Assembly: GCA_028293265.1 (NCBI GenBank)
Contig: JAQGPB010000158.1
Coordinates: 1 to 6,605 of the forward strand
Direction of reading: 5' to 3'
DNA from: Pedosphaera sp.
GTDB lineage: Bacteria > Verrucomicrobiota > Verrucomicrobiae > Limisphaerales > Pedosphaeraceae
Length of the DNA stretch: 6,605 bases
The notes beneath the pieces are model-generated. The model saw only the letters and a list, made by a program, of their open reading frames with translations. It made no database searches and was not told the origin of the DNA. The translations under genes were made by a program, and so were the position numbers. This document shows positions 1-6,287 of the stretch, piece by piece (within the stretch, counting starts at the first letter, position 1; every line of letters begins with the position of its first letter).

Positions 1-624
1 ACGACGATTGCTTTCGTGGATTTTGCCGGGCGTCAGCGGCTGGCCGGCTTCAAGCAATTCCGAACCGGTCGCCAGCAAGCCGGTCACCGGACGGCGGCCA
101 ACGCAAACTTCCGTCACTCCAACGGCAGCCAGCAAATTGATCCGGCCAGCGGTGAGGATGTCGCCCGGTTCGCCCAGCACCGCTCCCGGTTTGATGTCCT
201 CACCTTGGAAACGGATGTTTTCCCAAGGCTTGACCACATCGAGAAACGAGACGACCTCGGGTTGGGCGTCATCCAGGACGGTGTCTTCCTGCCACGCGAC
301 GGCATCCGCACCGTGTGGCAATGGCGAGCCGGTAAAAATACGCACGCAAGAACCGGTCGTGACTTCGCCGGAGAATGTTTCTCCCGCCGCAACGCGTCCG
401 ATCAGGCGCAGCGAAACCGGGGACGAAGCGCTCGCGCCCTGCAAGTCCGCCGTGCGTACGGCGTAGCCATCTACGGCTGAGTTATCGAAGGCCGGCAGGG
501 CGGCGGGGGAAAGAACGCGTTCCACCAGGATGCGGCGATGGGCCAGACCGAGGTCAAGGGGTTCCGTTTGCACGGGGGGAAGAGAGGCGAGGATGCGTTC
601 GATAGCGGCTTCAAGTTCGATCAT
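1..624 (-). CDS. moeA: Molybdopterin molybdenumtransferase MoeA, N-terminal half (3' end outside window)
   Basis: This is the first 208 codons of MoeA, the cytoplasmic enzyme that inserts molybdate into adenylylated molybdopterin in the last step of molybdenum cofactor synthesis. The frame stays open to the window edge. Full-length MoeA is about 400 residues, so roughly half is present. Visible family motifs are FDNSAVDGYAV at residues 46-56, VRIFTGSPLPHGADAV near 94-109, and the ATGSEL...PGKIHESN segment at 185-206, which opens the MoaB/MogA-like domain. D52 and T98 align with E. coli MoeA D59 and T100, positions I recall as functionally important. The start is the ATG at 622-624, giving a normal MoeA N-terminus (MIELEAAIERIL). 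It lies 14 bp after the DUF4184 stop, so the two are probably co-transcribed. No strong ribosome binding site is visible. No other molybdenum cofactor genes are in the window, so the molybdoenzyme served cannot be deduced. The family call is secure. Confidence 0.95.
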   Translation of the reverse strand, partial: MIELEAAIERILASLPPVQTEPLDLGLAHRRILVERVLSPAALPAFDNSAVDGYAVRTADLQGASASSPVSLRLIGRVAAGETFSGEVTTGSCVRIFTGSPLPHGADAVAWQEDTVLDDAQPEVVSFLDVVKPWENIRFQGEDIKPGAVLGEPGDILTAGRINLLAAVGVTEVCVGRRPVTGLLATGSELLEAGQPLTPGKIHESNRR

Positions 625-638
625 GGGATGAGGTTGAA

Positions 639-1373
639 TCAGGGATTTTTTAGCGGAGAGACGGACGGATGACTGCCGACGCTCAAGGCAACGCCGATGA
701 TGAGAAGGCAGGTGCAAGCGCCGACCAGGGCGAAGCCCACCGGATTGTTGACGAGATGATGGAGGGCCTCAATGGGCAGGACCAGCAGGCCGACGAGCAA
801 GGCTTTGCCCAGCCGGACTTTGCTGACAGCGGGAGGCGCGGCAGAATCAGCAGCATGCCGCCATTGATCAAAGGCAAAGCAAAGCCATGCCACGCCGAAA
901 AACGACGAGCCATACCAGAGCAATTGGCAGACTTCTACTTTATGGCCTGCCACCTGGCCAAGCTGGGTTTGCAGCAGCGGCAGATGGGTCGTCAGCGCAC
1001 CGTGGGAGTGTGTGAAGGAATCCCAAAACAGATGCGTCCAGGCGCCGAGCAGGACGGAAACAACGATTGTCAGCGGAGAACCGATGGGCCGGCGGCAGAG
1101 CGGCAAATAAATTTGCCGATGGCGCGCTGGCAGGAGTTCAACGACCCGGCGACGGAGCGCGTAAAACACAGCCAGCAAGAAAATGCCAACCGGCAGGGAG
1201 AAAATGAAACTGCCCACGAACCGATGAGAGAGCCGGTCCAGATGAAGCGGCCCAAAAACATACCCGGCATCCGGCGCGACGCTGCCCATGACGAGTGCGC
1301 TGAAATTCAGGAACCGCGGGCAAAACCGCCTGAGTGGCAGCACGGCTGCCGGATGGGCAAGTGTAAAAGGCAT
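639..1373 (-). CDS. DUF4184 family multi-pass membrane protein
   Basis: A 244-residue integral membrane protein of the DUF4184 family, whose biochemical function is not established. The N-terminus MPFTLAHPAAVLPL is characteristic. It is followed by GSVAPDAGY (residues 30-38), a conserved His at 50 (LSHRFVGSF), and a second block, AWTHLFWDSFTHSHG, at 111-125. These His and Asp residues at membrane edges resemble the layout of membrane-bound metal-dependent hydrolase-like families, but activity is only inference. About six hydrophobic segments are visible, near residues 22-40, 52-73, 99-117, 151-168, 187-207 and 214-232. I chose the ATG at 1371-1373 because the family begins exactly there. The frame continues upstream to a GTG at 1469, but those 32 residues do not look like part of the family. 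moeA follows after 14 bp. A 152-bp gap separates this gene from the upstream HEAT-like gene, so it may have its own promoter. Confidence 0.86.
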   Translation of the reverse strand: MPFTLAHPAAVLPLRRFCPRFLNFSALVMGSVAPDAGYVFGPLHLDRLSHRFVGSFIFSLPVGIFLLAVFYALRRRVVELLPARHRQIYLPLCRRPIGSPLTIVVSVLLGAWTHLFWDSFTHSHGALTTHLPLLQTQLGQVAGHKVEVCQLLWYGSSFFGVAWLCFAFDQWRHAADSAAPPAVSKVRLGKALLVGLLVLPIEALHHLVNNPVGFALVGACTCLLIIGVALSVGSHPSVSPLKNP

Positions 1374-1505
1374 GTAGTCAGACCAGCCGGCGTGCCGGAG
1401 AGTTCCCGCCACAGAAAGCTGGCGATCCCCGGCATACCGCCGTGCTATGGAATGAAGATGGTTCGACACTGTGGATGCGTCAATTAGGAAAGCATTTTCT
1501 TAATG

Positions 1506-1522
1506 CGGCGCGAATTACGCCG
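1506..1522 (-). other. Short GC stem-loop after the HEAT-like gene
   Basis: A perfect 5-bp inverted repeat (CGGCG/CGCCG, 7-nt loop) lies 3 bp beyond the HEAT-like gene's stop codon. Its position would suit a transcription end, but no U-rich tract follows it on the minus strand and the stem is short. It may be chance. The rest of the 152-bp gap, down to 1374, holds nothing I can recognise. Confidence 0.2.
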
Positions 1523-1525
1523 GGT

Positions 1526-2119
1526 TCATTTTTTCTTGAGCTTTGTGAGTTCATCAGGGGCGACGCTTTCCAAAGCTCGTCGGGCCGCCGCTTTGATTTC
1601 AGGGTCGCGGTCCTTCGCCAGAATGACCAATTCCGGGGCGATGCCGCGCGCACGCGGACCCAGGTCTATGAGAGCGGTGAGTGCCTGGCCTCGCTTTATC
1701 TCAGCCGCCGGAAATGAGAATGGCTTAATCAATCGCCACCGCACGGCCCATCGTTGAAGAATCATTTTCCATGACGAGTTCTTGCTGCGGAGTCTTGCGG
1801 CCAATGTTGGGAGACAATCTTGGCCAATCGCATGGACCGCCTCTGAAGCAGTCCCCATTACTTTACTCATTCGATCCCTACCAGCATCGGCCTCGGCTGA
1901 GCTTTTGTAGGAGACGGGCAACATTTGCCATTCTCCGCCTCCAGAATTCAGGATTGTGGCGAACAGATGGTCGAGCCAGAAACTGAAAGGCTTTCCTTCA
2001 TAAGTTGGTTCGTGCGAGGGGAGAAACAGGAGGGCAATCGGTGATAGAAAAATTGCCGCCGCAAATATGGAAATCCACAGCTTCTTTCCGCTAAACCGCC
2101 ATTTTCCATTGCTTGGCAT
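1526..2119 (-). CDS. Membrane-anchored HEAT-like repeat protein
   Basis: A 197-residue protein of no assigned function. The N-terminus is basic and followed by one hydrophobic segment at residues 14-33 (LWISIFAAAIFLSPIALLFL), a signal anchor or uncleaved signal, which places the rest outside the cytoplasm. Next comes YEGKPFSFWLDHL at 40-52. The following region contains HEAT-like helices: around 94-110 (AVHAIGQDCLPTLAARL) and 142-186, where ALTALIDLG...IAPELVILAKDRDPEIKAAARRAL shows the usual proline/aspartate helix-turn pattern. HEAT repeats generally bind other proteins, but the partner is unknown. I associate this arrangement (anchor, YEGKP motif, a few HEAT units) with numerous Verrucomicrobiota proteins. 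The start is the ATG at 2117-2119, 8 bp after the GNAT stop, with AAAGG upstream. The same frame is open further upstream, but that part is antisense-type noise under the GNAT gene. The charged C-terminus ends in three lysines. Confidence 0.75.
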   Translation of the reverse strand: MPSNGKWRFSGKKLWISIFAAAIFLSPIALLFLPSHEPTYEGKPFSFWLDHLFATILNSGGGEWQMLPVSYKSSAEADAGRDRMSKVMGTASEAVHAIGQDCLPTLAARLRSKNSSWKMILQRWAVRWRLIKPFSFPAAEIKRGQALTALIDLGPRARGIAPELVILAKDRDPEIKAAARRALESVAPDELTKLKKK

Positions 2120-2127
2120 CTTGATTC

Positions 2128-2661
2128 TCAACCTTTGAGTTTTTTGCCCATGCGGACGACAGGCAGGCGGAGCCCGCCGGGCGTTTCGATTTCGTAGCGT
2201 TGCGTGACACCATAGGAGAAGCTCGCGTAAAGCGGTTCGCCGGCAAGGGTCGCCACCAATTCGATCCGTTGGAAGCCCGCATCGAGGATGGCCGTTTCGC
2301 TGGCCCGAAGGATGCCGCGTCCAATGCCGCGCCGCGCCCAATCGGGATGCACAAAGAACGCGCGGATGCGGGCGGGTTCGCGCGCGGGGTCCAGTTCGGG
2401 TTGGACGCTTTCCGGACCGCCGCCAAAAAATGATTTGCGCCGGCTCCAGCCGCCGCAGCCGATCAATTTTTTCTCATGCTCAACGGCAAAATAGGTGCCA
2501 TCTGCAATCAGTTGGCGATCCACGTCGAAGACCGGTCCCAAGGCTGCCTCGATTTGCGCGGGCGAATAATGCGCCGCCTGCAAGGTGCGGACGGAAAGCG
2601 GGATGAGTTCAGCCAGCGATGGGATGTCCGCAGGTTGTGCGAGACGCAGAGTCCAGTTCAT
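2128..2661 (-). CDS. GNAT family N-acetyltransferase
   Basis: A 177-residue, single-domain GNAT protein, which would transfer an acetyl group from acetyl-CoA to an amine; the substrate cannot be read from sequence. The N-terminus (LRLAQPADIPSLAELI) is the usual beta1-alpha1 of the fold. IGCGGWSRR at 67-75 is the beta2-beta3 hairpin typical of one GNAT subgroup. The core acetyl-CoA site is ARIRAFFVHPDWARRGIGRG at 97-116, where RRGIGRG fits the pyrophosphate-binding consensus R/Q-x-x-G-x-G/A. RIELVATLAGEPLYASFSYG (132-151) is the beta5-alpha4 region, including the Tyr often serving as general acid. The length is normal. The start is the ATG at 2659-2661, 36 bp after the phosphatase stop. No clear ribosome binding site is seen. 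The HEAT-like gene follows within 8 bp, suggesting an operon. Function beyond acetyltransfer is unassigned. Confidence 0.93.
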   Translation of the reverse strand: MNWTLRLAQPADIPSLAELIPLSVRTLQAAHYSPAQIEAALGPVFDVDRQLIADGTYFAVEHEKKLIGCGGWSRRKSFFGGGPESVQPELDPAREPARIRAFFVHPDWARRGIGRGILRASETAILDAGFQRIELVATLAGEPLYASFSYGVTQRYEIETPGGLRLPVVRMGKKLKG

Positions 2662-2697
2662 GGGATTGAAAATGCCATGGTGCGGAAACGCCGACGA

Positions 2698-3273
2698 TCA
2701 AGGTTTGACGGCGGGCGATTGGCTGGTTTTTGCGCTCACCGTTTTGGCGAAATCGAGCACACAGCGTTTCATCCCGCGCTCCAATCCCGATATGCCGTAA
2801 TGACGGGCTTCCTCCATGGCGGCGTCGCTCGTCCAATGGTCGTGTTCAAGGCGATAACAGGCAATGACGGTGCCGGTGCGGTCGCAGCCATGCGCGCAAT
2901 GGACGTAAACCGGCCCCGGGGAAGTTTCGATCAGTGACAGCACATGCGCGATTTGTTCGTCCGACGGCCGGCCGATGCCGTTGAGCGGGACGTTCGTGTA
3001 ATTGATGCCGTTGGCGGCGGCCTGGGCGGCTTCGGTTTTCGAGAGTTCTTTGGCCGTGCGCAGATTGATGATGGTTTTGACGCCGAGCGTCTTGAGATGA
3101 AGCATGGCCGCGTCATCCGGCTGGGCGCCGCGAAAAAGCATTTCGTTGACCCGGCCAAAGTTGGTGATGCCCTCGCTCGGCGGCACACCGCGCGGACCGG
3201 CGAGGCAGATGCCGATGACGAACAGCAAACCGACCGACAACAGGAAACGCTTGGTATAACGGGGAAGCTTCAT
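2698..3273 (-). CDS. Exported or membrane-anchored dual-specificity/tyrosine phosphatase
   Basis: A 191-residue cysteine-dependent phosphatase. The signature HCAHGCDRTG at residues 125-134 matches HC-x5-R-T/S: C126 is the nucleophile and R132 binds the phosphate. Upstream FGRVNEMLFRGAQP (39-52) and LGVKTIINLR (63-72) are typical of the bacterial and fungal atypical dual-specificity group (Siw14-like). A basic N-terminus followed by a hydrophobic run at 10-25 (FLLSVGLLFVIGICLA) predicts a signal peptide or anchor, so the catalytic domain is probably periplasmic. C23 is not in a good lipobox, because the -1 position is Ile. The substrate could be a phosphoprotein, inositol phosphate or other phosphoester; sequence does not decide. 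The start ATG at 3271-3273 lies 18 bp after the GATase-like gene's stop, so co-transcription is likely. The lysine-rich, low-complexity C-terminus is probably disordered. Confidence 0.88.
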   Translation of the reverse strand: MKLPRYTKRFLLSVGLLFVIGICLAGPRGVPPSEGITNFGRVNEMLFRGAQPDDAAMLHLKTLGVKTIINLRTAKELSKTEAAQAAANGINYTNVPLNGIGRPSDEQIAHVLSLIETSPGPVYVHCAHGCDRTGTVIACYRLEHDHWTSDAAMEEARHYGISGLERGMKRCVLDFAKTVSAKTSQSPAVKP

Positions 3274-3291
3274 GGCTTTAAGACAATGACA

Positions 3292-4002
3292 TCATGCAGC
3301 AGCTCGTTCATGGGCGGCAATGAAGAAAGCGCGGACGAGCGGATGCAACTCACCGGCCAAGGCCCGTCTTTCCGGCTGGAACAAAGTCGCGATAAAAAAC
3401 GGATGGCCTCGCAACTCAACCGCCCGGACTTCACCGGTCTCGGAACGGGCGGCAATCTCCAACGGGCCGTCTTTGAACACATGCTCCCAGGCAGGGTTCA
3501 GCCCGAAATTGCAACGATAGCCTTCGTCCCTCGACGCCGTGCCGCAGATGGCCCCAAATTTGCCGCGTCCAGTGGAAACAACTGGCTGCAACTTTTCAAC
3601 CAGGGAACAACTCAGCCGGTGCAACAGGAGACAGCTGGCCTGGGGATTCAATTCTTCGTGATCTGCCTCGGCCAGTCCGTGGACGTTCCGGGCAATTTCA
3701 AGCACCGCGTGTTGGAATCCGCCGCAGGTTCCCAAAAAAGGAATGGCATGTGTCCGGGCATACTGAATGGCCCAGAGTGCGCCTGCCGTATTTTTGTAGG
3801 GACTGGCCGGGACACACCAGATGCCGTCAATGCCGCGAAAGGGAAGTTCATCGCTGGGGACAATGGTATCGGTACCGAGCCAGATGGATTCGACAGACGG
3901 GTCGCCCGAGGCACGTTGAAGCGCGAAGGATTGGTTGATGGCATTGTGCGCCACAACTTCGGGATTGAAGTCGCCGACGAGTGCGATGCGCGCAGGTTTC
4001 AT
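3292..4002 (-). CDS. Stand-alone CTP-synthase C-terminal (GATase class I)-related protein
   Basis: A 236-residue protein that resembles only the glutaminase half of CTP synthase; the amidoligase half is absent. Using numbering from an upstream GTG (M1), RIALVGDFNPEVVAH (6-20) matches the start of the domain. GIWCVPASPY (61-70) is an oxyanion-region strand. FLGTCGGFQHA (90-100) is the nucleophile elbow with C94, and EIARNVHGL (103-111) matches the ARNV segment of PyrG. HPFFIATLFQPE at 201-212 aligns with the HP-F-x-x-x-Q-F-HPE ending of the glutaminase. Here the catalytic His is Gln210, while Glu212 is kept. I recall a family annotated as CTP synthase C-terminal region-related (seleno)protein that fits this description; in this copy the nucleophile is an ordinary Cys codon (TGC). 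Normal glutaminase activity is therefore doubtful, and the function is unknown. The start is the ATG at 4000-4002; a GTG immediately before it at 4005 is an equal alternative. No good ribosome binding site is visible. Confidence 0.85.
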   Translation of the reverse strand: MKPARIALVGDFNPEVVAHNAINQSFALQRASGDPSVESIWLGTDTIVPSDELPFRGIDGIWCVPASPYKNTAGALWAIQYARTHAIPFLGTCGGFQHAVLEIARNVHGLAEADHEELNPQASCLLLHRLSCSLVEKLQPVVSTGRGKFGAICGTASRDEGYRCNFGLNPAWEHVFKDGPLEIAARSETGEVRAVELRGHPFFIATLFQPERRALAGELHPLVRAFFIAAHERAAA

Positions 4003-4076
4003 CACGTTTTAAAAGTGCTTCGAGTCGGGAATGGGCACGGATGTTGAATATTTTGCCACCCCGGCTGAAAGGAGTT

Positions 4077-4448
4077 TCAATGAGAATGATGCGAGCCGCT
4101 GTCAAATCCTCCCGAATGGTGGGAACCACTATCGAAGCTCGCCGCGTGATGCGTTATGCCGACATCGGGCGTTGCATGTCCATGTTGCGAACCATCGTGG
4201 TGGTGGTGATGGTGGGAATGATGCGAATGTTGAGCGTCCGAATCAGAGCCGGACTGATGATTCTGCTCGGAGGGATTCACGGGATCGTGCTGGCGCAAAA
4301 GATCAGAGTTTTCCGTGCCAAGGAGCATGAAAGCGGCAGCGTCGTTTCTGCGGCGTGAAGCGGAGCCTTGGCGAGCCGCCAATGACAACACAACTGCTAA
4401 CAGGACGAGACAGGATATCGCAACCGATGCAATAAGTAAGATGGCCAT
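4077..4448 (-). CDS. Small single-pass membrane protein with His-rich tail
   Basis: A 123-residue hypothetical protein that I cannot place in a family. It begins with a strongly hydrophobic segment at residues 2-28 (AILLIASVAISC through LSLAA), followed by RQGSASRRR, so it is probably anchored by one N-terminal helix. The rest is hydrophilic and histidine-rich: 20 His in the last ~70 residues, including a run of six (HSHHSHHHHHHDG). The C-terminus has two near-identical units, FDSGSHHS, separated by GG. Such tails bind Zn, Ni, Cu or Co in other proteins, which makes metal binding or storage a reasonable guess, but no metal transporter or metalloenzyme is adjacent. I chose the ATG at 4446-4448 because an AAAGGCG ribosome-binding-like sequence sits about 12 bases upstream. 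A TTG at 4472 is in frame but lies upstream of that site. The opposite-strand open frames here are antisense to the histidine codons. Confidence is limited by low complexity. Confidence 0.62.
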   Translation of the reverse strand: MAILLIASVAISCLVLLAVVLSLAARQGSASRRRNDAAAFMLLGTENSDLLRQHDPVNPSEQNHQSGSDSDAQHSHHSHHHHHHDGSQHGHATPDVGITHHAASFDSGSHHSGGFDSGSHHSH

Positions 4449-4466
4449 AGTTCGGTTCGCCTTTCG

Positions 4467-4497
4467 AGCCAAAGGTGGCTTACGCCCGGCCTGGCGT
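4467..4497 (-). other. Two adjacent short stem-loops between miaA and the His-rich gene
   Basis: Two perfect 5-bp inverted repeats lie in the 60-bp gap after miaA: 4482-4497 (ACGCC/GGCGT, 6-nt loop) and 4467-4480 (AGCCA/TGGCT, 4-nt loop). The second lies just upstream of the His-rich gene's probable ribosome binding site. They could end miaA transcription or affect initiation of the next gene. Neither has a U-tract on the minus strand, so a classical intrinsic terminator is not supported. Confidence 0.22.
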
Positions 4498-4508
4498 CAA
4501 ACGATTAA

Positions 4509-5438
4509 TCAGTTGATTCCCGCCGCCATGCTTTCCAAAGATTCATGTGGCGCACAGGCAAGCCAATGCATCGGCAACTGCCGCTTAAACCAAGTCATCT
4601 GACGCTTGGCAAATTGGCGGGTGCGGATTTTGACGAGTTCAATGGTTTCGGGCAAAGACCGCTCGCTGCGCAGATGCTCAACTACCTGCCGATAACCGAT
4701 GGCCTGCATCGCCGTCCGGTTTTCGGCCAGGCCGCGTGGGAGCAGGTTTTGCACTTCCGCGACCAAGCCGCGCCGGAACATGTGGTCCACGCGGTCATTG
4801 ATGCGAGAGTGGAGATCGGCTGGCTCACGCGTCAAGCCCCAGATGGTTGAGGGTTGAGGGTTGATAGTAGAGGGAGTGGAAGATGACCAGGTGGCACGTT
4901 GGGTAGAAAAGGGTTTGCCGGTGAGGCGGATGACTTCGAGAGCGCGGATGATGCGGCGCGGGTTTTGACGGTCAATCTTCTCAAACGTGATGGGATCGCG
5001 GCGCGCCAATTCGTCAAGCAACTCCGGCAAGGACGTGGCTTCCAGCGCGGCGCGCAGGGCGGCATCGGCAGGCGGGGCTTCGCCCAATCCTTCCAGGAAC
5101 GCCTTGAAATAAAGTCCGGTGCCACCGCACAGGATGGGCCGGTGTCCGCGCGCATGAATTTCCGCCACTGCGACACGCGCCAGCCGCACGAATTTCGCGG
5201 CATCAAAAGTTTCGGTGAGTTCGGCGACATCAATCAAATGGTGCGGAACGCGCTGACGTTCTGCCGCGTCCGGTTTGGCGGTGCCGATGTCCAGCCCACG
5301 ATAGACCTGCATGGAATCCACGGAGATGATTTCACCGCCGAGTTTTTCCGCGAGCAACAGGGCGACCTCGGATTTGCCCGTGGCTGTGGCGCCGGCCAGC
5401 AGAAGGGGAGGTGGATGGATGGAATCGCCGTGGTTCAT
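4509..5438 (-). CDS. miaA: tRNA dimethylallyltransferase MiaA
   Basis: MiaA transfers a dimethylallyl group to N6 of A37 in tRNAs reading codons that begin with U (the i6A modification), in the cytoplasm. The 309-residue length is normal. Family motifs appear in order: P-loop GATATGKSE (16-24), DSMQVYRGLDIGTAKP (41-56), PHHLIDV (65-71), ILCGGTGLYFKA (102-113), NPRRIIRALEV (159-169), RINDRVDHM..GLVAEV (212-229), AIGYRQ (246-251) and TRQFAKRQMTWFK (273-285). Between LTGKPFS and the following WGLTR strand there is a low-complexity insert, residues about 184-199 (SSSTPSTINPQPSTIW), encoded by a 7-bp tandem repeat. It keeps the frame and lies where MiaA proteins vary in length, so the enzyme is probably functional. 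The start ATG at 5436-5438 has AAGGAAGG directly upstream and lies 14 bp after the lgt stop. A much longer open frame runs upstream through lgt, but it is an antiparallel-free artefact: MiaA homology begins at this ATG. Confidence 0.98.
   Translation of the reverse strand: MNHGDSIHPPPLLLAGATATGKSEVALLLAEKLGGEIISVDSMQVYRGLDIGTAKPDAAERQRVPHHLIDVAELTETFDAAKFVRLARVAVAEIHARGHRPILCGGTGLYFKAFLEGLGEAPPADAALRAALEATSLPELLDELARRDPITFEKIDRQNPRRIIRALEVIRLTGKPFSTQRATWSSSTPSTINPQPSTIWGLTREPADLHSRINDRVDHMFRRGLVAEVQNLLPRGLAENRTAMQAIGYRQVVEHLRSERSLPETIELVKIRTRQFAKRQMTWFKRQLPMHWLACAPHESLESMAAGIN
4845..4865. repeat. 7-bp tandem repeat (GGTTGAG x3) inside miaA
   Basis: Three head-to-tail copies of GGTTGAG on the plus strand, the third ending in T instead of G. 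On the coding strand this reads TCAACCC-type units. Three units make 21 bp, so the miaA frame is preserved, and they encode residues 192-198 (INPQPST). The adjoining 4866-4880 is also purine-rich and low-complexity. The unit length equals that of the intergenic heptamer array at 6288-6322. Confidence 0.85.
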
Positions 5439-5452
5439 CCTTCCTTGAGCGG

Positions 5453-6226
5453 TCAAGTCTTTGCGGCGGCTTGCGGGCGCGGGAGGAGCAGGAACAGGAG
5501 AATTCCACCCACGATGATGCCGATGCTGACAAGCTGGGCCGGGGTGGCAATGCCGCCAAAATAATATACCGGGTAGTCGCCTCGAAAATATTCCACGAAC
5601 GAACGGAGGATCGCGTAACCAATCAGATAGACCGCAAAAATTTGGCCGTCGAATTTCTTGCGGCGGAACAGCCAGGTCAGGAAGAAATAAAATCCGAAAT
5701 TCAACAAGGAATCGTAAATCTCGGTGGGATGCACGGGAACGCCGTGGGTTTCGTGCGTGGGCGGAAAAGTGATGGCCCACGGCAGGCTGCACGGACGCCC
5801 ATAGCAGCAGCCGTTCAGGAGGCAGCCAATGCGGCCAAAAGCAGAGCCGAGCGCGACGCTTGGGACGAGGATGTCGGTCATTTTCCAGAGCGGAAGTTTT
5901 TTCCAATGCAGGTAAAACATCCCGGTCAGGGTCGCGCCGATCAGCCCGCCGTAAAAAACCAGCCCGCCGTGCTGGATCATGAAGATTTCCGGGAAAGGCT
6001 TTTCGGCGAATTGTTCGTGCCAGTAGGAAATGACGTAAAGGACGCGTCCGCCGAGGATGCCGCCGATGATAAGCCAGGGGCCAAGGTCGTAAATTTGTTC
6101 GGACGAAATTCCAACAAGCCGCGCCCGCCGGCTGGCTGTCCATAATCCGGCCAAAAAACCCATGGCCACGAGTATTCCGTACCAGTGGATGGTCAGACTG
6201 CCTATGTGAAACGCGACGCTATGCAC
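5453..6226 (-). CDS. lgt: Phosphatidylglycerol--prolipoprotein diacylglyceryl transferase Lgt
   Basis: Lgt is the integral inner-membrane enzyme that transfers diacylglycerol from phosphatidylglycerol to the lipobox cysteine of prolipoproteins, the first step of lipoprotein maturation. The protein has 257 residues, within the normal range. The N-terminus FHIGSLTIHWYGILVAMGFL (6-25) is the classic Lgt opening. GGRVLYV (59-65) and QHGGLVFYGGLIGA (85-98) follow, with H86 matching E. coli H103. The signature GRIGCLLNGCCYGRP (131-145) contains R132, equivalent to the essential E. coli R143; the GCCYGRP form is the variant seen in many non-proteobacterial Lgts. VHPTEIYDS (165-173) and RSFVEYFRGD near the C-terminus complete the pattern. 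About seven hydrophobic helices are visible. The start is GTG at 6224-6226: an in-frame TGA lies three codons upstream, and the family N-terminus begins here. miaA follows after 14 bp and is probably co-transcribed. Confidence 0.98.
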   Translation of the reverse strand: MHSVAFHIGSLTIHWYGILVAMGFLAGLWTASRRARLVGISSEQIYDLGPWLIIGGILGGRVLYVISYWHEQFAEKPFPEIFMIQHGGLVFYGGLIGATLTGMFYLHWKKLPLWKMTDILVPSVALGSAFGRIGCLLNGCCYGRPCSLPWAITFPPTHETHGVPVHPTEIYDSLLNFGFYFFLTWLFRRKKFDGQIFAVYLIGYAILRSFVEYFRGDYPVYYFGGIATPAQLVSIGIIVGGILLFLLLPRPQAAAKT

Positions 6227-6287
6227 TACGGCTCAACTTAATGAGCGTTTTGCCGGGTGACAAGTGGGATTCGGGTGAAATTAATTG

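Noticed and set aside
669..1487. Plus-strand open frame of 272 codons
   Set aside because: It is antisense to the DUF4184 gene; the translation is a Gln/Arg/Glu-rich shadow without domains.
2756..2767. Possible lipoprotein nature of the phosphatase and of other window proteins as local Lgt substrates
   Set aside because: The only candidate cysteine (C23 of the phosphatase) has Ile at -1, which does not fit a lipobox. No other protein in the window shows one.
2944..4047. Long plus-strand open frame of 367 codons
   Set aside because: It is antisense to two well-supported minus-strand genes (phosphatase and CTP-synthase-like). The translation shows no recognisable domain and has shadow-type composition.
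4066..4079. TGAAA/TTTCA inverted repeat at the stop of the His-rich gene
   Set aside because: A short AT-rich stem overlapping the stop codon, with no tract after it; expected by chance.
3981..4358. Plus-strand open frame with a hydrophobic valine/methionine-rich stretch
   Set aside because: The hydrophobic run is simply the antisense of the histidine codons (CAC/CAT read as GTG/ATG) of the minus-strand gene. No family signal or ribosome binding site supports it.
4845..4880. G-quadruplex candidate on the plus strand
   Set aside because: Only three GGG tracts occur in close spacing, so a stable three-tetrad structure is not supported.
5439..6143. N-terminal extension of the miaA frame across lgt
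   Set aside because: It is very rich in Arg, Pro and His, lies over the clearly coding lgt frame, and MiaA homology starts at the ATG at 5438.
6235..6263. Possible sigma-70 promoter for lgt (minus strand: TTGTCA, 17-bp spacer, TAAGTT)
   Set aside because: The -35 is close to consensus but the -10 matches at only three of six positions, and it would give an almost leaderless transcript. Too weak to annotate.
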